From the NCBI RefSeq assembly GCF_964019385.1, contig NC_088654.1, forward strand, positions 21,013,375-21,077,374: a DNA stretch of 64,000 bases, given 5' to 3'. Each line of letters starts with the position of its first letter. Within the stretch, counting starts at the first letter, position 1. Below, in pieces: positions 44,743 to 56,167 of this stretch. Origin of the DNA: Sycon ciliatum (taxonomy: Eukaryota; Porifera; Calcarea; Leucosolenida; Sycettidae). The notes under the pieces were generated by a model that saw nothing but the letters and a program-made list of their open reading frames with translations, did no database searches and was not told the origin of the DNA. The position numbers were made by a program, and so were the translations under genes.

Positions 44743-45387
44743 TGGCGTGGAGAAGGGCCTCCAGACGAGGCACAAGGGAAGGGGTCGCACCTACCCAGAT
44801 CTCGCACCAGGTGCGACTTTTTTTATCCTGAAACCACGGTACCCGTCTTCGTTGCAGACGGGATAGCCAGAAAAGGGAAGTACTCCCAAGTTACGATCGA
44901 ACTGCCCGTGGACCTGGCGGAAATCGTCAAGACGGTGATAAAGGTGTCACCGTCGATTCGGCGAGCTATTTCATCCGAGCGGGTGAAGAAGATATCTACG
45001 AACTTCTTCCCGACAAAGCTGTCATCCCCCGTCGCTGGGGGTAAGAAGGTTGGCGTCGATGTCTACATGAAGATGACGTCAACTCTTTGTGCCGATGATT
45101 TCACCATGAACAAGGTGGCGCAGTACGCAATCTTCGTGTCGGCCGTATCTTGGTGGCGGGATGCTAAGAAGTATAAATGCACAATCAGCGCTTGTCCGGT
45201 GGACAAGATCCCCAAGACCGGAGCAAGCATGAGAGGTATGACTGAAGGCGACGGAGAAACCTTCGTCATTCCTGACGAAGAGCTCGGAAAATTGACGGAG
45301 CGTTTCTCGGAGAAGTGGAGTTCAACCACAGCTAGCAGCGACGACGAAGACGACGACGCGCTAAATGAGCTGTTCCACGATGTATAA
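44743..45387 (+). CDS. Acidic-tailed protein, possible ssDNA-binding protein
   Basis: Open from 44743 (just after a TGA) to TAA 45387, about 214 codons without a good in-frame ATG before residue 100. An ATG at 44742 starts another frame that joins this one only by a shift, most simply at the T7 run 44818-44824. Visible features: VPVFVADG...YSQVTIELPVDL strands, a basic segment KKISTNFFP, VAQYAIFVSAVSWW, and a very acidic tail (DDEDDD) ending in LFHDV. Beta-rich with an acidic, hydrophobic-tipped tail is the pattern of ssDNA-binding proteins, and the gene is next to PolB; that function is inference. Alternatives are a spliced leader exon or an indel error. Confidence 0.55.
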   Translation, partial: WRGEGPPDEAQGKGSHLPRSRTRCDFFYPETTVPVFVADGIARKGKYSQVTIELPVDLAEIVKTVIKVSPSIRRAISSERVKKISTNFFPTKLSSPVAGGKKVGVDVYMKMTSTLCADDFTMNKVAQYAIFVSAVSWWRDAKKYKCTISACPVDKIPKTGASMRGMTEGDGETFVIPDEELGKLTERFSEKWSSTTASSDDEDDDALNELFHDV

Positions 45388-45411
45388 TGTTTAACTTTAC
45401 GTATGTACCAT

Positions 45412-45457
<46 letters not shown>

Positions 45458-46721
45458 CTCTGCCATGCGTTTGATGTTGGTGTGACGTTGTCACAAACTA
45501 CACGTATACAATGAGATAATGATTGAAACAGATTATGACGAGATAATTACTCTTTTGTACAGATGCACGTATTGCTCTAAATCATTTTCCCTTTATCACA
45601 AACTACACGTATACAATGAGATAATTGATATAGCTATTACTACGAGATAATTACTTTTGTACAGATGCACGTATTGCTCAAAATCATTTACGAGGCAGTT
45701 TAATAATTATACGCAAATGTTTTATACAATGAATACTACATCACATTAAAGTATGTTCGTTTACTATCGTGTTTGCATTATAAAATGAATATTACTACAT
45801 CACATTGAAATACGCTCGTTTGCAATGAATAGTAAAACTAAGTTACATCTCTTACTGGTGTGGAGGGACAAGTTCATCAGCATGTTCAGGATTCATAACT
45901 TGGTATTTTCTAGTAATTTTTGTGGAGCGGGTGGAATGCCCGTCCGTGTACCAGGATTGTTTTGTTGTCTTGATCTTAACCAGTGTCAGTCGAATGCCGT
46001 TGTGTCCTACAACGACGTTGTCCGTGTATGTGTATCGAACAGTCGTGACGATGCGGGTAATTCTCGATTCCATATCTAAACAAACAGGCATGCATATGCA
46101 CTGCGGTTAGCCTTGGTGGGTTTATTGCAATTTATACACCATTGCAGCGGGACTCTTACCTGGTTGTTGTTGTTGTTGTTGTTGCTTGCTTGAGCTGTTG
46201 CTGCTGTTGCTACCGCCGTCTTTCTTTCTCTACTCGTTCTTTCTCATTCAAATGAACAGCAACAGTTGGTGCAGAGTCTAGTACTAGTAGATGCATTTTG
46301 CTCCTTCTTCCCGCACTGTGCATCACTCAGTCATGAGCTGTCAGACGTATGCCATGCCATGCATGTGCAATGTAAATTAGTTCCCCCACGCGTGAGCTGC
46401 AGCGAGGCTGTGTTGTGCTAGGAACATTGTACTACTAGTACTAGGTGTTCTGGGTAGGAGCACGTGCAGAAAGAATGAGTGCACATGTCATCTGTCGCGC
46501 GTGCAGCTCTACCAATACGTCAATGTCTCCATTTATAGCATCGCACTAAACAAGTTAGGACTTGCATGCTAACGTGTCAATAAAAGTACTTGCCCATGAC
46601 AAGTCGATGAGTATGTGCAGGAATGCTCCTCACACGTCGTAATCCGAAGAGGGACTAATTACATCATGGATCGAAGTGTATGTATATGCTGATGTCGTGC
46701 ACAAGATCCAGGTGTACAAGG
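45388..46721. other. Non-coding, between the two plus-strand Polinton genes
   Basis: Holds an (AC)n tract (45412-45456), a roughly 110-bp imperfect direct repeat (cacaaactacacgtatacaatgagataat at about 45492 and 45597) and the PolB promoter region. No gene supported. Confidence 0.6.
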
Positions 46722-46729
46722 TATAAAAG
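46722..46729 (+). promoter_or_regulatory. TATA box of PolB
   Basis: TATAAAAG 56 bp upstream of the PolB ATG, a canonical RNA polymerase II core promoter position. Confidence 0.7.
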
Positions 46730-46777
46730 TTCATTTCTTCAACGCCGAATTAGCCATCGGCGAGGAGATCTTTCAAG

Positions 46778-47571
46778 ATGAAGCGCGCTCACTCTTCAGG
46801 GGAGGAGGAGGAGGAGGAGGAGGAAGAGAAGGAGGAGGAGAATACTGCTCCTCCCCCATCAAAGAGTGCGAGAGTTGCAGATGATTCGCTCTTTGAGCTG
46901 AGACGTAGCGCACCTCGAGGTTATCTCCAAGAGTACCGAGCCGCACTGAGTGATGATCATAGAGATGTGATGTCGGTGTTCAACGAAGTAGCACCGGACG
47001 TGCGAGGTGTGATGAAGAGCGAGCTTGAAGAACACCAGTACAAAGCGGTCGTGGTCGTTTGCGTTACGCTTGAGAGAAGCGATGCTGCGGGTGAAATCTT
47101 TTCAGCATCACCTTTCTTCCGCAGTCGACCTATGATCATGCTGAACCCATCCAACGTTGACGATCAGCTACCCGGCGCATTTGGTAAGATCATCGGTAAA
47201 CTCGATGCGTGGATACAGGCTGGCTCGGGATGGACGGTGACTGGAGTGAAAAGCATCAACATCGACATTGCAAAGTATAAGCCTATGCGTGGCTCTTCGT
47301 ACTTACCTCTCCCGGACAAGATCGCTAAGACCAGGAGCATCATCAATGTTCAGAATGATGATGAGCAATGCTTGAAATGGGCGCTCTTATCAGCACTCCA
47401 CCCGGCGGAGCAGCACGCTCATCGCGTTACCAAGTACGTGCGGCATGCACAGGATCTGGACTTTGATGATGTCGAGTTTCCCGCGACTCTCGCCGATGTG
47501 TATAAGGTAGGCGTTGTGAAACGCTATTGCATCTGTTTGATCGATATCTGTGCACTCGTGTGTAATTGTGC

Positions 47572-47602
<31 letters not shown>

Positions 47603-50600
47603 TGTGTGTTTGTAAGTCACTCATTCATTTGTGCGCTTTTTCCGGCTTCTTGTTCACGCGTGTAGGTGGAGAAGAATAATAACTTGCACATCAACGTGTT
47701 TGGCTTTGAAGGCGAGTGCCTCTTCCCGCTGAAGCTGGTGGACTATGATAGTATTAGTGGCGATGATAGCGATGTGATCAACCTGCTGCTAATCTACGAC
47801 GAGATGGTGAATCACTTCTGCTGGATCAAGAACTTCAACGGTCTGTGCTTTCACTTGAGCAAGTGCAGATCTCGGACTCACTTCTGCATGAGATGCTTGT
47901 CAGGACACCGCACCCCCGAAACGCTGAGGAATCACCAGCGTTACTGCACGAATGTCAAGCCTGCCGCAGTGAAACTACCGGAACCGGGAGAGACGCTGAG
48001 ATTCAAGGATGTTCAGCGTAGGATGAAGATGCCGTACGTAATCTATGCCGATACGGAGAGCCTTATCGTACCGAGCTCGGAGCAGCATGGAAAGCATACG
48101 GTTCGCAATGCAGAACACGTCCCCTGCGGTGTTGCCTACGTGGTAGTCCGCTCAGATGGAACGGTTACGAATCGATATCTGTGCAGAGGTGAGTCTCAAT
48201 GCACTGCATACACTCTTAATGATATGCCGTAAAAATGCTCCTACTATGATGTATCCATTTGATGTATAATAATAATATTATAATTGCATCAAACTCATGA
48301 AGTGTGTGTTGTGTGTGTGTGTGTTGTGTGTGTATATGGACGTGTGCTATCCAGGAGATGACTCAATCGAGACGTTTTTCGAGCAGTTGACTAGCGAGGA
48401 TGGGAGAATCACCGAGGATCTCAAAAGAAAGCGGTCGTTGACCATGACGGACGATGAGCGGCAACGGTTTGCTAACGCTTCTGAGTGCTGGATCTGCAAC
48501 AAGCCACTCAACGCCGATCGAGTGAGAGATCACGATCACATCAGCGGAGAGTTCCGCGGTGCTGCACACAACGCATGCAATCTTCTTCTACGCATCACAC
48601 CAGAGACGCATCCAATTCCCGTGGTGTTCCACAACCTTAAAGGTTATGATGCACACATGCTAATTTCACGGATCGGTGTCACCACGAGTGAAACGAGCAG
48701 TATCACGCAACCCAGTGGAAGAAGCGGACTCAAGAAGGCGGGTGAGATAAAGGTGATTCCGAACAACATGGAAGGCTACGTGTCGTTTTGCTGGGGGAGA
48801 TTTCGCTTCGTGGACAGCCTTGCCTTTTTGAACGCATCACTGGACAAGTTGGTGAACAATGCGCCTGGAGAGTCGTTCAAACATCTGAGATCTCTCTCTG
48901 CGATTCACGCAAGGCGGATGAATGGAGGTAACAGCGCCAGCAGCAGCAGCAGCAGCAGTACCAGCAGCACCGTCACCAGCAGCAGCAGCAGCGTCACCAC
49001 CGACACAAGCGTCTGCAGCGGTGTCAGTGTCTGCGCTGACACTGATGATGTCTCCCATCCCGGCAGAGATGATGACGATGCTGATGATGATACTCCTGTC
49101 AACCCCGACGACTTGTTTGAGCTTCTCCGTCGAAAGGGTGTATACCCATACGAGTACATGGATTGTACGATGAGGTTTGGAGATACGTCGCTCCCTCCAA
49201 AGGAGAAGTTCTTCTCTGCGCTATCGGAGAAGCATATCAGCGACAGCGACTACGAGCATGCTCAGCGGGTATGGACAGCCTTCCAGTGTCGGACAATGGG
49301 AGACTACCACGACCTGTATCTCGACACGGACGTGAATCTCCTCGCGGATGTATTCGAGACCTTCCGAGCCACGGCGATGGGTACCTACGGTCTCGACCCA
49401 GCGCATTATTACACCCTGCCGGGTTTCGCCTGGGATGCACTGCTGAAGTTCACTGGTATCTCTCTATCTCTTCTGAGCTGCGTGGACATGCACCTGTTTA
49501 TCGAGCGTGGTCTGCGAGGCGGGGTATCGATGGCCTCTCATCGTCATGCCAAGGCCAACAACAGGTATGTTCGCATGCAAGCGTATAAGTAACTCTGTTC
49601 GGTTTTATATTGCAATTATACATGTATAAATACTTGTGGTGTAAATACTTGCGAGCTCATAAATAACATACACCTACTAATTACTGTGTGTGTGTGTGTG
49701 TGTGTGCGTGCGCGTGTGTGCGTGTGCGCGTGCGTGTGTGTGTGTGTGTGTGTGCGCACGCGTATGCTCTACTGTATTAGATACATGGCTACACACGATG
49801 CAGGCAAGCCATCCACCTATTTGCAGTACCTAGATGCGAATAATTTGTACGGTTGGGCTATGTGTCAACACCTACCCGTATCCGACTTTGAATGGAGCGT
49901 TCCCAGCAGTGAGCTTCTCGCCGACATCCTCAAACATCCTAGCGATGCGTCAAACGGCTACATCGTTGAGTGCGATCTTTCGGTACCGGATCATCTTCAC
50001 GATCTTCTGAACGATTATCCACCAGCGCCGGAGAAGGTCAGCATCGGTGAACACATGCTCTCTCCGTATCAGCTGGATCTGCTGGAGAGCACCCCCATCA
50101 CTGGACTCGCAGCCGCGAAGCTGGTACCTCACCTGCTACCAAAAACACGCTACGTCCTGCACTATCGGAATCTACAGCTCTACGTAAAGCTGGGTCTGAA
50201 GATTGATAACGTGCACCGAGTGTTATCGTTCAAGCAGTCGGCATGGATGAAGCCCTACATCGAGCTGAACACCGATCTGAGAAAGAATGCAGCCAACGAT
50301 TTTGAGCGCGACTTTTTTAAGCTTATGAACAATGCGGTCTTCGGCAAGACAATGGAGAACGTGAGGAGGAGAGTGAACATCCGTCTGCTGAGAGTCGAAG
50401 ATGATGAAGACGTGATCCTCACGGCCGTTGCAAAGCCCACCTATGCCAGACACGTGATGTTCGACAACGGTCTGATCGGCGTGGAGAACAGGAAGCTAAG
50501 GGTAACGCTAAAGAAACCGGTGTACGTTGGCATGAGCGTGCTTGATCTCAGCAAGGCGCTCATGTACGAGTTCTACTACGCACATCTGAAGGCTCGCTAC

Positions 50601-51105
50601 GCAGAGCGTGTCACTTTGCTCTACACGGACACGGACTCGTTTGTCCTGAAGTTTGCCACGGACGATCTGTACGATGATATGATGAGCACCATCGACGAGT
50701 ATGACACGAGCAACTACCCGTCTGAAAACCCGCTTTACAGCCAGCAGAACAAGAAAACCGTCGGGAAGTTTAAAGACGAACTGGGCGGACGTCTGATGAC
50801 TGGGTTTGTGGCGCTTCGCTCTAAGATGTATGCCTATGACGGTGAGGAGAGCGGACAGCGTGCAAAAGGCGTTAAAAGAAGTGTGACAAAGCAGTTCACC
50901 CTGAGCGACTATGAGCGATGTCTGACACACCGGACCGTCTCTGCTCATCCGATGACAGCTATTCGGAGTCATGCTCACCGCGTCTACACCGAGACTATGA
51001 CCAAAACGTCTCTATCTCCTTTTGATAGCAAGCGCTACATCCTGCCTGATGGTGTATCTACGCTGGCATACGGTCACCATCGCATTGCACAGTCAGACGT
51101 GCAGT

Positions 51106-51107
<2 letters not shown>
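46778..51107 (+). CDS. Protein-primed family B DNA polymerase (Polinton PolB), 4 exons
   Basis: Replicates the element by protein priming. Exons 46778-47506, 47666-48188, 48355-49564 and 49781-51107 have GT-AG introns and consistent phases, giving about 1262 aa. N to C: Glu-rich start; the Polinton N-domain (GSGWTVTGVKSINIDI, about 150); a C2H2-like zinc segment; ExoI YVIYADTES (about 366); an inserted endonuclease-VII-like zinc module CWIC...DHDHISGEFRGAAH..CN (about 462-495); ExoII HNLKGYDAHML (about 510); a Ser/Asp-rich expansion (about 613-690); motif A YLDANNLYGWAM (about 835); motif B KTMENVRRRV (about 1010); motif C YTDTDSF (about 1102). Every intron contains or adjoins a GT microsatellite. 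The TAG stop sits in a CAG repeat. All catalytic motifs look intact. Confidence 0.95.

Positions 51108-51154
<47 letters not shown>
51108..51154. repeat. (CAG)n tract after the PolB stop
   Basis: About 15 CAG units directly after, and including, the TAG stop context (gcagTAGcagcag). Confidence 0.95.
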
Positions 51155-51155
<1 letters not shown>

Positions 51156-51362
51156 CAGTTTCTCCACAGTGAAACGTTAAACATGTCATTCATTATTGGT
51201 ATGATGATAAACAATTACGGAATATGCATTACATTGTTCAGTTGATGGGATTTATCGGAGTGAAGTGATGATGATCGTACTAGTACTAGTATGCATGTTG
51301 ACATGTCTGTACAAGTGATTTTGTATTCATGATGATGATGATGATGATGGTGAATATAAGAC

Positions 51363-52829
51363 TCAGAGTTTTTCAAATTGATCCTTGGTGATCCATGAGT
51401 TGAATTTGTCCGGGTAGCCTTTCCACTTGACCAGAAACCGTCCGCGCTGCCTGCGCAGGACTTTGTCCACGCGAAACTGTGTTTGCATGGTCCTCTGCAA
51501 CTGCTGTTCGTAGAAGCTCCCAAGAATGGGCTCATTCATGAGATCTCTTATGCCATAGGTGACGGGCTGGGTTGGCAGCACACGGTCGATAAGGAACACC
51601 TCCTCGGTCCAGTTTGGCGTGTAGCCCTTTTCGAAATGACGCTTGCTCACTGCTATTCTAACCTCATCATCTACGCTGTAGCGAGGGTCTGCACGTGGTC
51701 GATGCGTTTGGGGGTGATCCTGTACGAACGGTGCATTTCTTTTCAATGAAGCTTCCGTGGGTGTCATACGGATGCTGCGATGCTTGCTGTTGTTGTAGTC
51801 GTGCACCAGTCTGGGCAGTACATCTATGTACACGTTGGTCGATTTAGCGGTAAAGTGCTGCCACATGCGCGACTTGAGCGTTCTGTTGAACCGCTCCACG
51901 ACAACGGCCTTACCCTCGTTGTGCGTACTGTACATGTCGATATCCCGCTCCGCCAGCCATCGTTTGAGCACTGCATTGTAAAACTCGGTTCCCTCATCGA
52001 CCCATAGTTTTCGGGGCGAGCGTTCGCTGTCACTCGTGATTCTTTGAAAAGCGTCTCTCACGCTGGCACCGGTTTTCCTCTTCAGAGGTATCACCCACGC
52101 ATATCTGCTGAACAAATCAATCACGGTGAGCAAGTGTCGAATCTCCTCGTTGTACTTCGCATAGGCCTGCATGTCGACTAGATCCGCACTCCAAATACTG
52201 TCAAGCTCATGCACAATCACTGGTCTGCGGGGAAAGTGCACGCGTCGAGGTCTGTGCAGATCGCGTGCCAGACGATCCGTCCAGCTATCGCGAGTGTTGC
52301 TGCTGCTGCTGGTGCTGCTAGCGCCGCCGACTGAGATCTCGTGAGCGACGTCTTTTTCCAGAATCTTACGATCGTTGTGAAGCGTGTCGCTGTCGAAGAG
52401 CTTTGACAGTGCATGTAGAGTTTTCTCGATGCCACCCTCGGAAAAGAGACGTCCGACAAAAACTGCATAATACCCGCACACCGCAGTCGTTGTGTCCTGT
52501 AGCACCTGAGTGTTGGTGCAGAGCGTGCAATCGGAATAGGCTTCTGCAAAGTAGCGCTCCAGACCGGGCTCGTGATAGTCCTGCTCCATACGAGCGAGCG
52601 TGCGACCAAAGCTGTCAAAGACCAGCACGCGATTCTTCTCTCGACATACCGTCAGCCAGTGATGTCCACCCTGAGGTGGATCGTACAGTGGTAAAACGTT
52701 ATCCGTGTTGGCAACACAAAACTCGCCATCGCGCAGATCAGCCAGCAAATCGTAGCTGCACACACCTACAAATCCGTTCACGTGCCGCAGACGATCCTCG
52801 ACGTCTTCGTTGCTCAGCGGTTCATCCAT
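51363..52829 (-). CDS. Fused adenain-like protease and retroviral-type integrase with chromodomain
   Basis: 488 aa from ATG 52829. Residues 1-165 form an adenovirus-type cysteine protease: His57 in GGHHW, Asp72 in VFDSFG, Gln near 108-111 and Cys118 in VCGYY. Such proteases mature capsid proteins. A Ser-rich linker (170-178) follows. Residues 185-400 form the Polinton integrase: HFPRRPVIV, then the DDE residues Asp216 (WSADLVDM), Asp278 (WVDEGTEF) and Glu312 (VVERFNRTLK). Residues about 440-488 are a chromodomain (FLVKWKGYPDKFNSWI). The two enzymes are normally separate genes in Polintons. Here no stop or start separates them, so the integrase is either made as a fusion and cut by its own protease, or acts fused. 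It converges on PolB. Confidence 0.93.
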   Translation of the reverse strand: MDEPLSNEDVEDRLRHVNGFVGVCSYDLLADLRDGEFCVANTDNVLPLYDPPQGGHHWLTVCREKNRVLVFDSFGRTLARMEQDYHEPGLERYFAEAYSDCTLCTNTQVLQDTTTAVCGYYAVFVGRLFSEGGIEKTLHALSKLFDSDTLHNDRKILEKDVAHEISVGGASSTSSSSNTRDSWTDRLARDLHRPRRVHFPRRPVIVHELDSIWSADLVDMQAYAKYNEEIRHLLTVIDLFSRYAWVIPLKRKTGASVRDAFQRITSDSERSPRKLWVDEGTEFYNAVLKRWLAERDIDMYSTHNEGKAVVVERFNRTLKSRMWQHFTAKSTNVYIDVLPRLVHDYNNSKHRSIRMTPTEASLKRNAPFVQDHPQTHRPRADPRYSVDDEVRIAVSKRHFEKGYTPNWTEEVFLIDRVLPTQPVTYGIRDLMNEPILGSFYEQQLQRTMQTQFRVDKVLRRQRGRFLVKWKGYPDKFNSWITKDQFEKL

Positions 52830-52836
52830 TCTGCTG

Positions 52837-52842
<6 letters not shown>

Positions 52843-52868
<26 letters not shown>
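52843..52868. repeat. (GT)n tract in the protease-integrase leader
   Basis: Dinucleotide repeat just upstream of the fusion gene's start. Confidence 0.9.
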
Positions 52869-52870
<2 letters not shown>

Positions 52871-52882
52871 GTGAACCTCATA

Positions 52883-52899
52883 CTCTATAGAGAATTTCC
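52883..52899 (-). promoter_or_regulatory. Late-type upstream element, protease-integrase
   Basis: The minus strand reads GGAAATTCTCTATAGAG, a weaker match to the element shared by the morphogenesis genes. Its TAG is the stop codon of the neighbouring 52885-53985 gene. Confidence 0.4.
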
Positions 52900-53985
52900 T
52901 CTGAGAATTGCATAAACCTTTCGAATGGAGTGGTTGTTGTTTTTCAGCACGCCAATCACAAAGTCTTTGTCGGTGGTGAGAACCCTGTGCAAGCCGTGCA
53001 TGAAGTGATCCGGGTTCATGAGCTGCGCTTCCACCGTGCTTGCGTACGTCTGTGACATCTCTTCCAGGCCTCTGAACTTGTTACCTGCCGAGCCGGGGAC
53101 GGTGAGCGAGAGCTGCAGGATGGTGGCCAGTTTGGTTCGAAATCCCGAGAAACCTGACAATTGCGCCGTGAGGCCGAGGTCACGCAGTGCCACCCTCTCG
53201 AACGGGTATTTAGCCAGGTAAATGCGATTAGTTTCGTTCGTCAAGGCTACATAGTCTCTCCAGATCGTGGACTCGACGCGTTGTCGTACACTTTCCAGCT
53301 CGCCTGCAAACGTGGATGGATTATCGTCGAAGAGCTGCTGCAGCTGAACTCTGGCTGTGAAATAACTGCTTTTCAAAAACACCATGGGTATGCTCCGTCG
53401 TGTTAGCTCATCCGATAAGATCTGCAGCATGATGCGATCGAAGTCCGAATCCCGTGTGATGCTCAGTGAGAGCGTGGAGACGGGAGCTTTCTTCTGCATC
53501 CTCACGTCGGCCATGGACCCCCGAACCGCTCCTGTGCGAGCATCGTAGTCGAGCAGATCCGATGCGATCACGTTCAGGACCGATTCGTAGTTGATAAGAT
53601 CGGGACTGTGCTTGAAGTGACGCTCGTACAAGCCCTTGACGCTCGGGTGCTTTTGAAGTTCGCCTCGAGACAGTCTGCTCAGTGCATGTTCAGGTATGTG
53701 CTCCAGAGCTTTCTTGGCGTTTCTCAAGAAGTCGCCGTACTTGCTGCTGCTGCTGCTGCTGCCTGAACCTTTGAGCTCGACATCTCGAGAGCGCTGATGA
53801 GGGGCTATACCGACTACTTCCCACGACGTCTTTCTTCTTTTCACAATGTGTTGAGGCTGCCGTTGCATGAACTGGAGAGCCTTTGCTCGCTTCGCTTTCG
53901 GTATCGAAAACGGACGTGCATCCCGATCAACGCGACTAATGCTCTTCGGCAGCCCCTTGCTAAATCTAACCACAAGACGCTCCAT
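52885..53985 (-). CDS. Polinton protein of unknown function, 366 aa
   Basis: Starts at ATG 53985 (MERLVVRFSKG); a GTG upstream would add 9 residues but is unlikely. The N-terminal 80 residues are basic (KAKRAKALQF, KRRKTSW), then a short poly-Ser run, then a largely helical C-terminal 280 residues containing DSDFDRIMLQILSDEL and YVALTNETNRIYLAKYPFERV. No family recognised. The position between the integrase and the packaging ATPase, and a shared upstream element, suggest a virion or assembly protein. The gene is intact. Confidence 0.75.
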   Translation of the reverse strand: MERLVVRFSKGLPKSISRVDRDARPFSIPKAKRAKALQFMQRQPQHIVKRRKTSWEVVGIAPHQRSRDVELKGSGSSSSSSKYGDFLRNAKKALEHIPEHALSRLSRGELQKHPSVKGLYERHFKHSPDLINYESVLNVIASDLLDYDARTGAVRGSMADVRMQKKAPVSTLSLSITRDSDFDRIMLQILSDELTRRSIPMVFLKSSYFTARVQLQQLFDDNPSTFAGELESVRQRVESTIWRDYVALTNETNRIYLAKYPFERVALRDLGLTAQLSGFSGFRTKLATILQLSLTVPGSAGNKFRGLEEMSQTYASTVEAQLMNPDHFMHGLHRVLTTDKDFVIGVLKNNNHSIRKVYAILRGNSL

Positions 53986-54039
53986 AGTCACACATGCACA
54001 TGCACGTTGCACGTACGATCGTCAACTCTCTCTCTCTCA

Positions 54040-54061
54040 CTAGTTGGGGGGATTTATTTTC
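54040..54061 (-). promoter_or_regulatory. Late-type upstream element, 366-aa gene
   Basis: The minus strand reads GAAAATAAATCCCCCCAACT followed by AG. Its AATAAA could also serve as the poly(A) signal of the ATPase transcript that arrives from upstream. Confidence 0.5.
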
Positions 54062-54190
54062 ATGCCAACCCTGTCCAAATCGCTGGGTTTTACACGAACC
54101 GTCTCCAAGTGTGCTGGATTTTATCCATTTGCGTGCACACACACACACACACACAACACCGAGGCTTTGAGGCGTGATGTGAAATATACT

Positions 54191-55177
<987 letters not shown>

Positions 55178-55187
55178 GACTCTCTAG

Positions 55188-55209
55188 CTGTAGGCGGAAA
55201 AATGTAATC
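55188..55209 (-). promoter_or_regulatory. Late-type upstream element, ATPase
   Basis: The minus strand reads GATTACATTTTTCCGCCTAC followed by AG, about 10 nt before the ATG. Confidence 0.45.
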
Positions 55210-55501
55210 AAATGTTGAACGAAGGGGTCATGTGCGCTGATGATGCTGCTGACGAGTTGTTGCCGATGCTCGCTCTGTTCAGATTCTCCCGTATCTTCCT
55301 TGCAAAGGGTGTGTCATGTGTGCTAGCAGCAGGAGCGGCAGCGGTGAAGGTGGGTGATCTTCGTCGTTTGGATGAAGACCTCGACAGTGTTCCACGGATT
55401 TTTGATTTTATTCTGGACTTGGTCTTGCTTTTAACCTTTTGAAACAACCGTCTGCCGGTGGATTGCAACTGCTCGCTCACGAGACGCTCTGCTCGCTGCT
55501 T
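55208..55501 (-). CDS. Basic Ser/Lys/Arg-rich frame without its own ATG
   Basis: About 97 codons, very basic (KVKSKTKSRIKSKIRG, SSKRRRSP), with an Ala-rich middle. The only plausible start is a GTG at 55480. It follows the TAG of the pX-like gene directly and is in the same frame. It is most easily read as the former or read-through C-terminus of that gene, or as an exon joined by splicing. It resembles a DNA-condensing core protein. Confidence 0.5.
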   Translation of the reverse strand, partial: KQRAERLVSEQLQSTGRRLFQKVKSKTKSRIKSKIRGTLSRSSSKRRRSPTFTAAAPAASTHDTPFARKIRENLNRASIGNNSSAASSAHMTPSFNI

Positions 55502-56119
55502 CTAAGTCCTGCCGGTCCTTTTGGTTCGTCTACCACGCACGGTGCGACGAGATGATGACGATGATGATGATGACGATGGCGATGATCTTTTCCGCTTGGT
55601 GCGCTTGCCGGGTGACCTTTTTGCATGCTTCACATGTGTCTGACGTTTTCGACGTACGGTACGAGTCTTGGTACCATCGCCAAACACTTTGTCCACCACG
55701 TTGTCACCCACAGAGGCCAATGCACCCATGGCGAGAGGGATGCCGATGGACTTCAGCAGCGGTAGACCTTTCGCTAGCAGGGCAGGTGGTATGGACAGAC
55801 CGCCGCGTTGCATGAGCGGATCGCGAGCCATCATCATCTGTCTCTGAATAGCATTACCACCGAGACCGTCATTATCTTTACCTTTTCCGTTCATCAGCAT
55901 AGGGAGTAGAGAGAGTCCAGCTAAAGCCCAGGGAAAACCACCACGTTGCATAGGCAGTTCATTTTTGGAGGGTTGTGACATGCGCTTCTGCAGCTCAGCC
56001 GGACCGAGTCCGAGCAGGTTACCGATAAAGCCAAGAAAGCCGCCGCTTTGGCGATGGGTGGTGCTCAAGTCACCACCTTTCACAAATCGCTGTTGCGTCG
56101 CTAAGTCACCGCCATCCAT
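55502..56119 (-). CDS. pX/pVI-like minor virion protein
   Basis: 205 aa from ATG 56119. It has repeated Gly-Gly motifs (MDGGDL, VKGGDL, QSGGFLGFIGNLLG, MQRGGFPW, MQRGGLS), two hydrophobic helices (about 28-40 and about 100-130) and a very basic, Ser-rich C-terminus (RRKR, KRTKRKR, poly-Ser, RGRRTKR). This layout of GG sites, membrane-active helix and basic tail is that of adenovirus-type minor core/cement proteins. The GG sites could be targets of the element's own protease (inference). It lies just upstream of the ATPase in the same direction. Confidence 0.65.
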   Translation of the reverse strand: MDGGDLATQQRFVKGGDLSTTHRQSGGFLGFIGNLLGLGPAELQKRMSQPSKNELPMQRGGFPWALAGLSLLPMLMNGKGKDNDGLGGNAIQRQMMMARDPLMQRGGLSIPPALLAKGLPLLKSIGIPLAMGALASVGDNVVDKVFGDGTKTRTVRRKRQTHVKHAKRSPGKRTKRKRSSPSSSSSSSSSRRTVRGRRTKRTGRT

Positions 56120-56145
56120 CGCTCGCACATTGCTTCTTCCTTGCT

Positions 56146-56167
56146 CTAGTGCAGAGAAAATTCTTCA
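56146..56167 (-). promoter_or_regulatory. Late-type upstream element, pX-like gene
   Basis: The minus strand reads GAAGAATTTTCTCTGCACTA followed by G. It overlaps the MCP stop codon. Confidence 0.5.

Noticed and set aside
45063..45494. Minus-strand 143-aa frame opposite the acidic-tailed gene
   Set aside because: Antisense shadow that starts in an AC microsatellite; no recognisable motifs.
48837..49173. Ala-rich frames opposite and beside PolB exon 3
   Set aside because: Alternative readings of the AGC/GAT repeats in the real exon.
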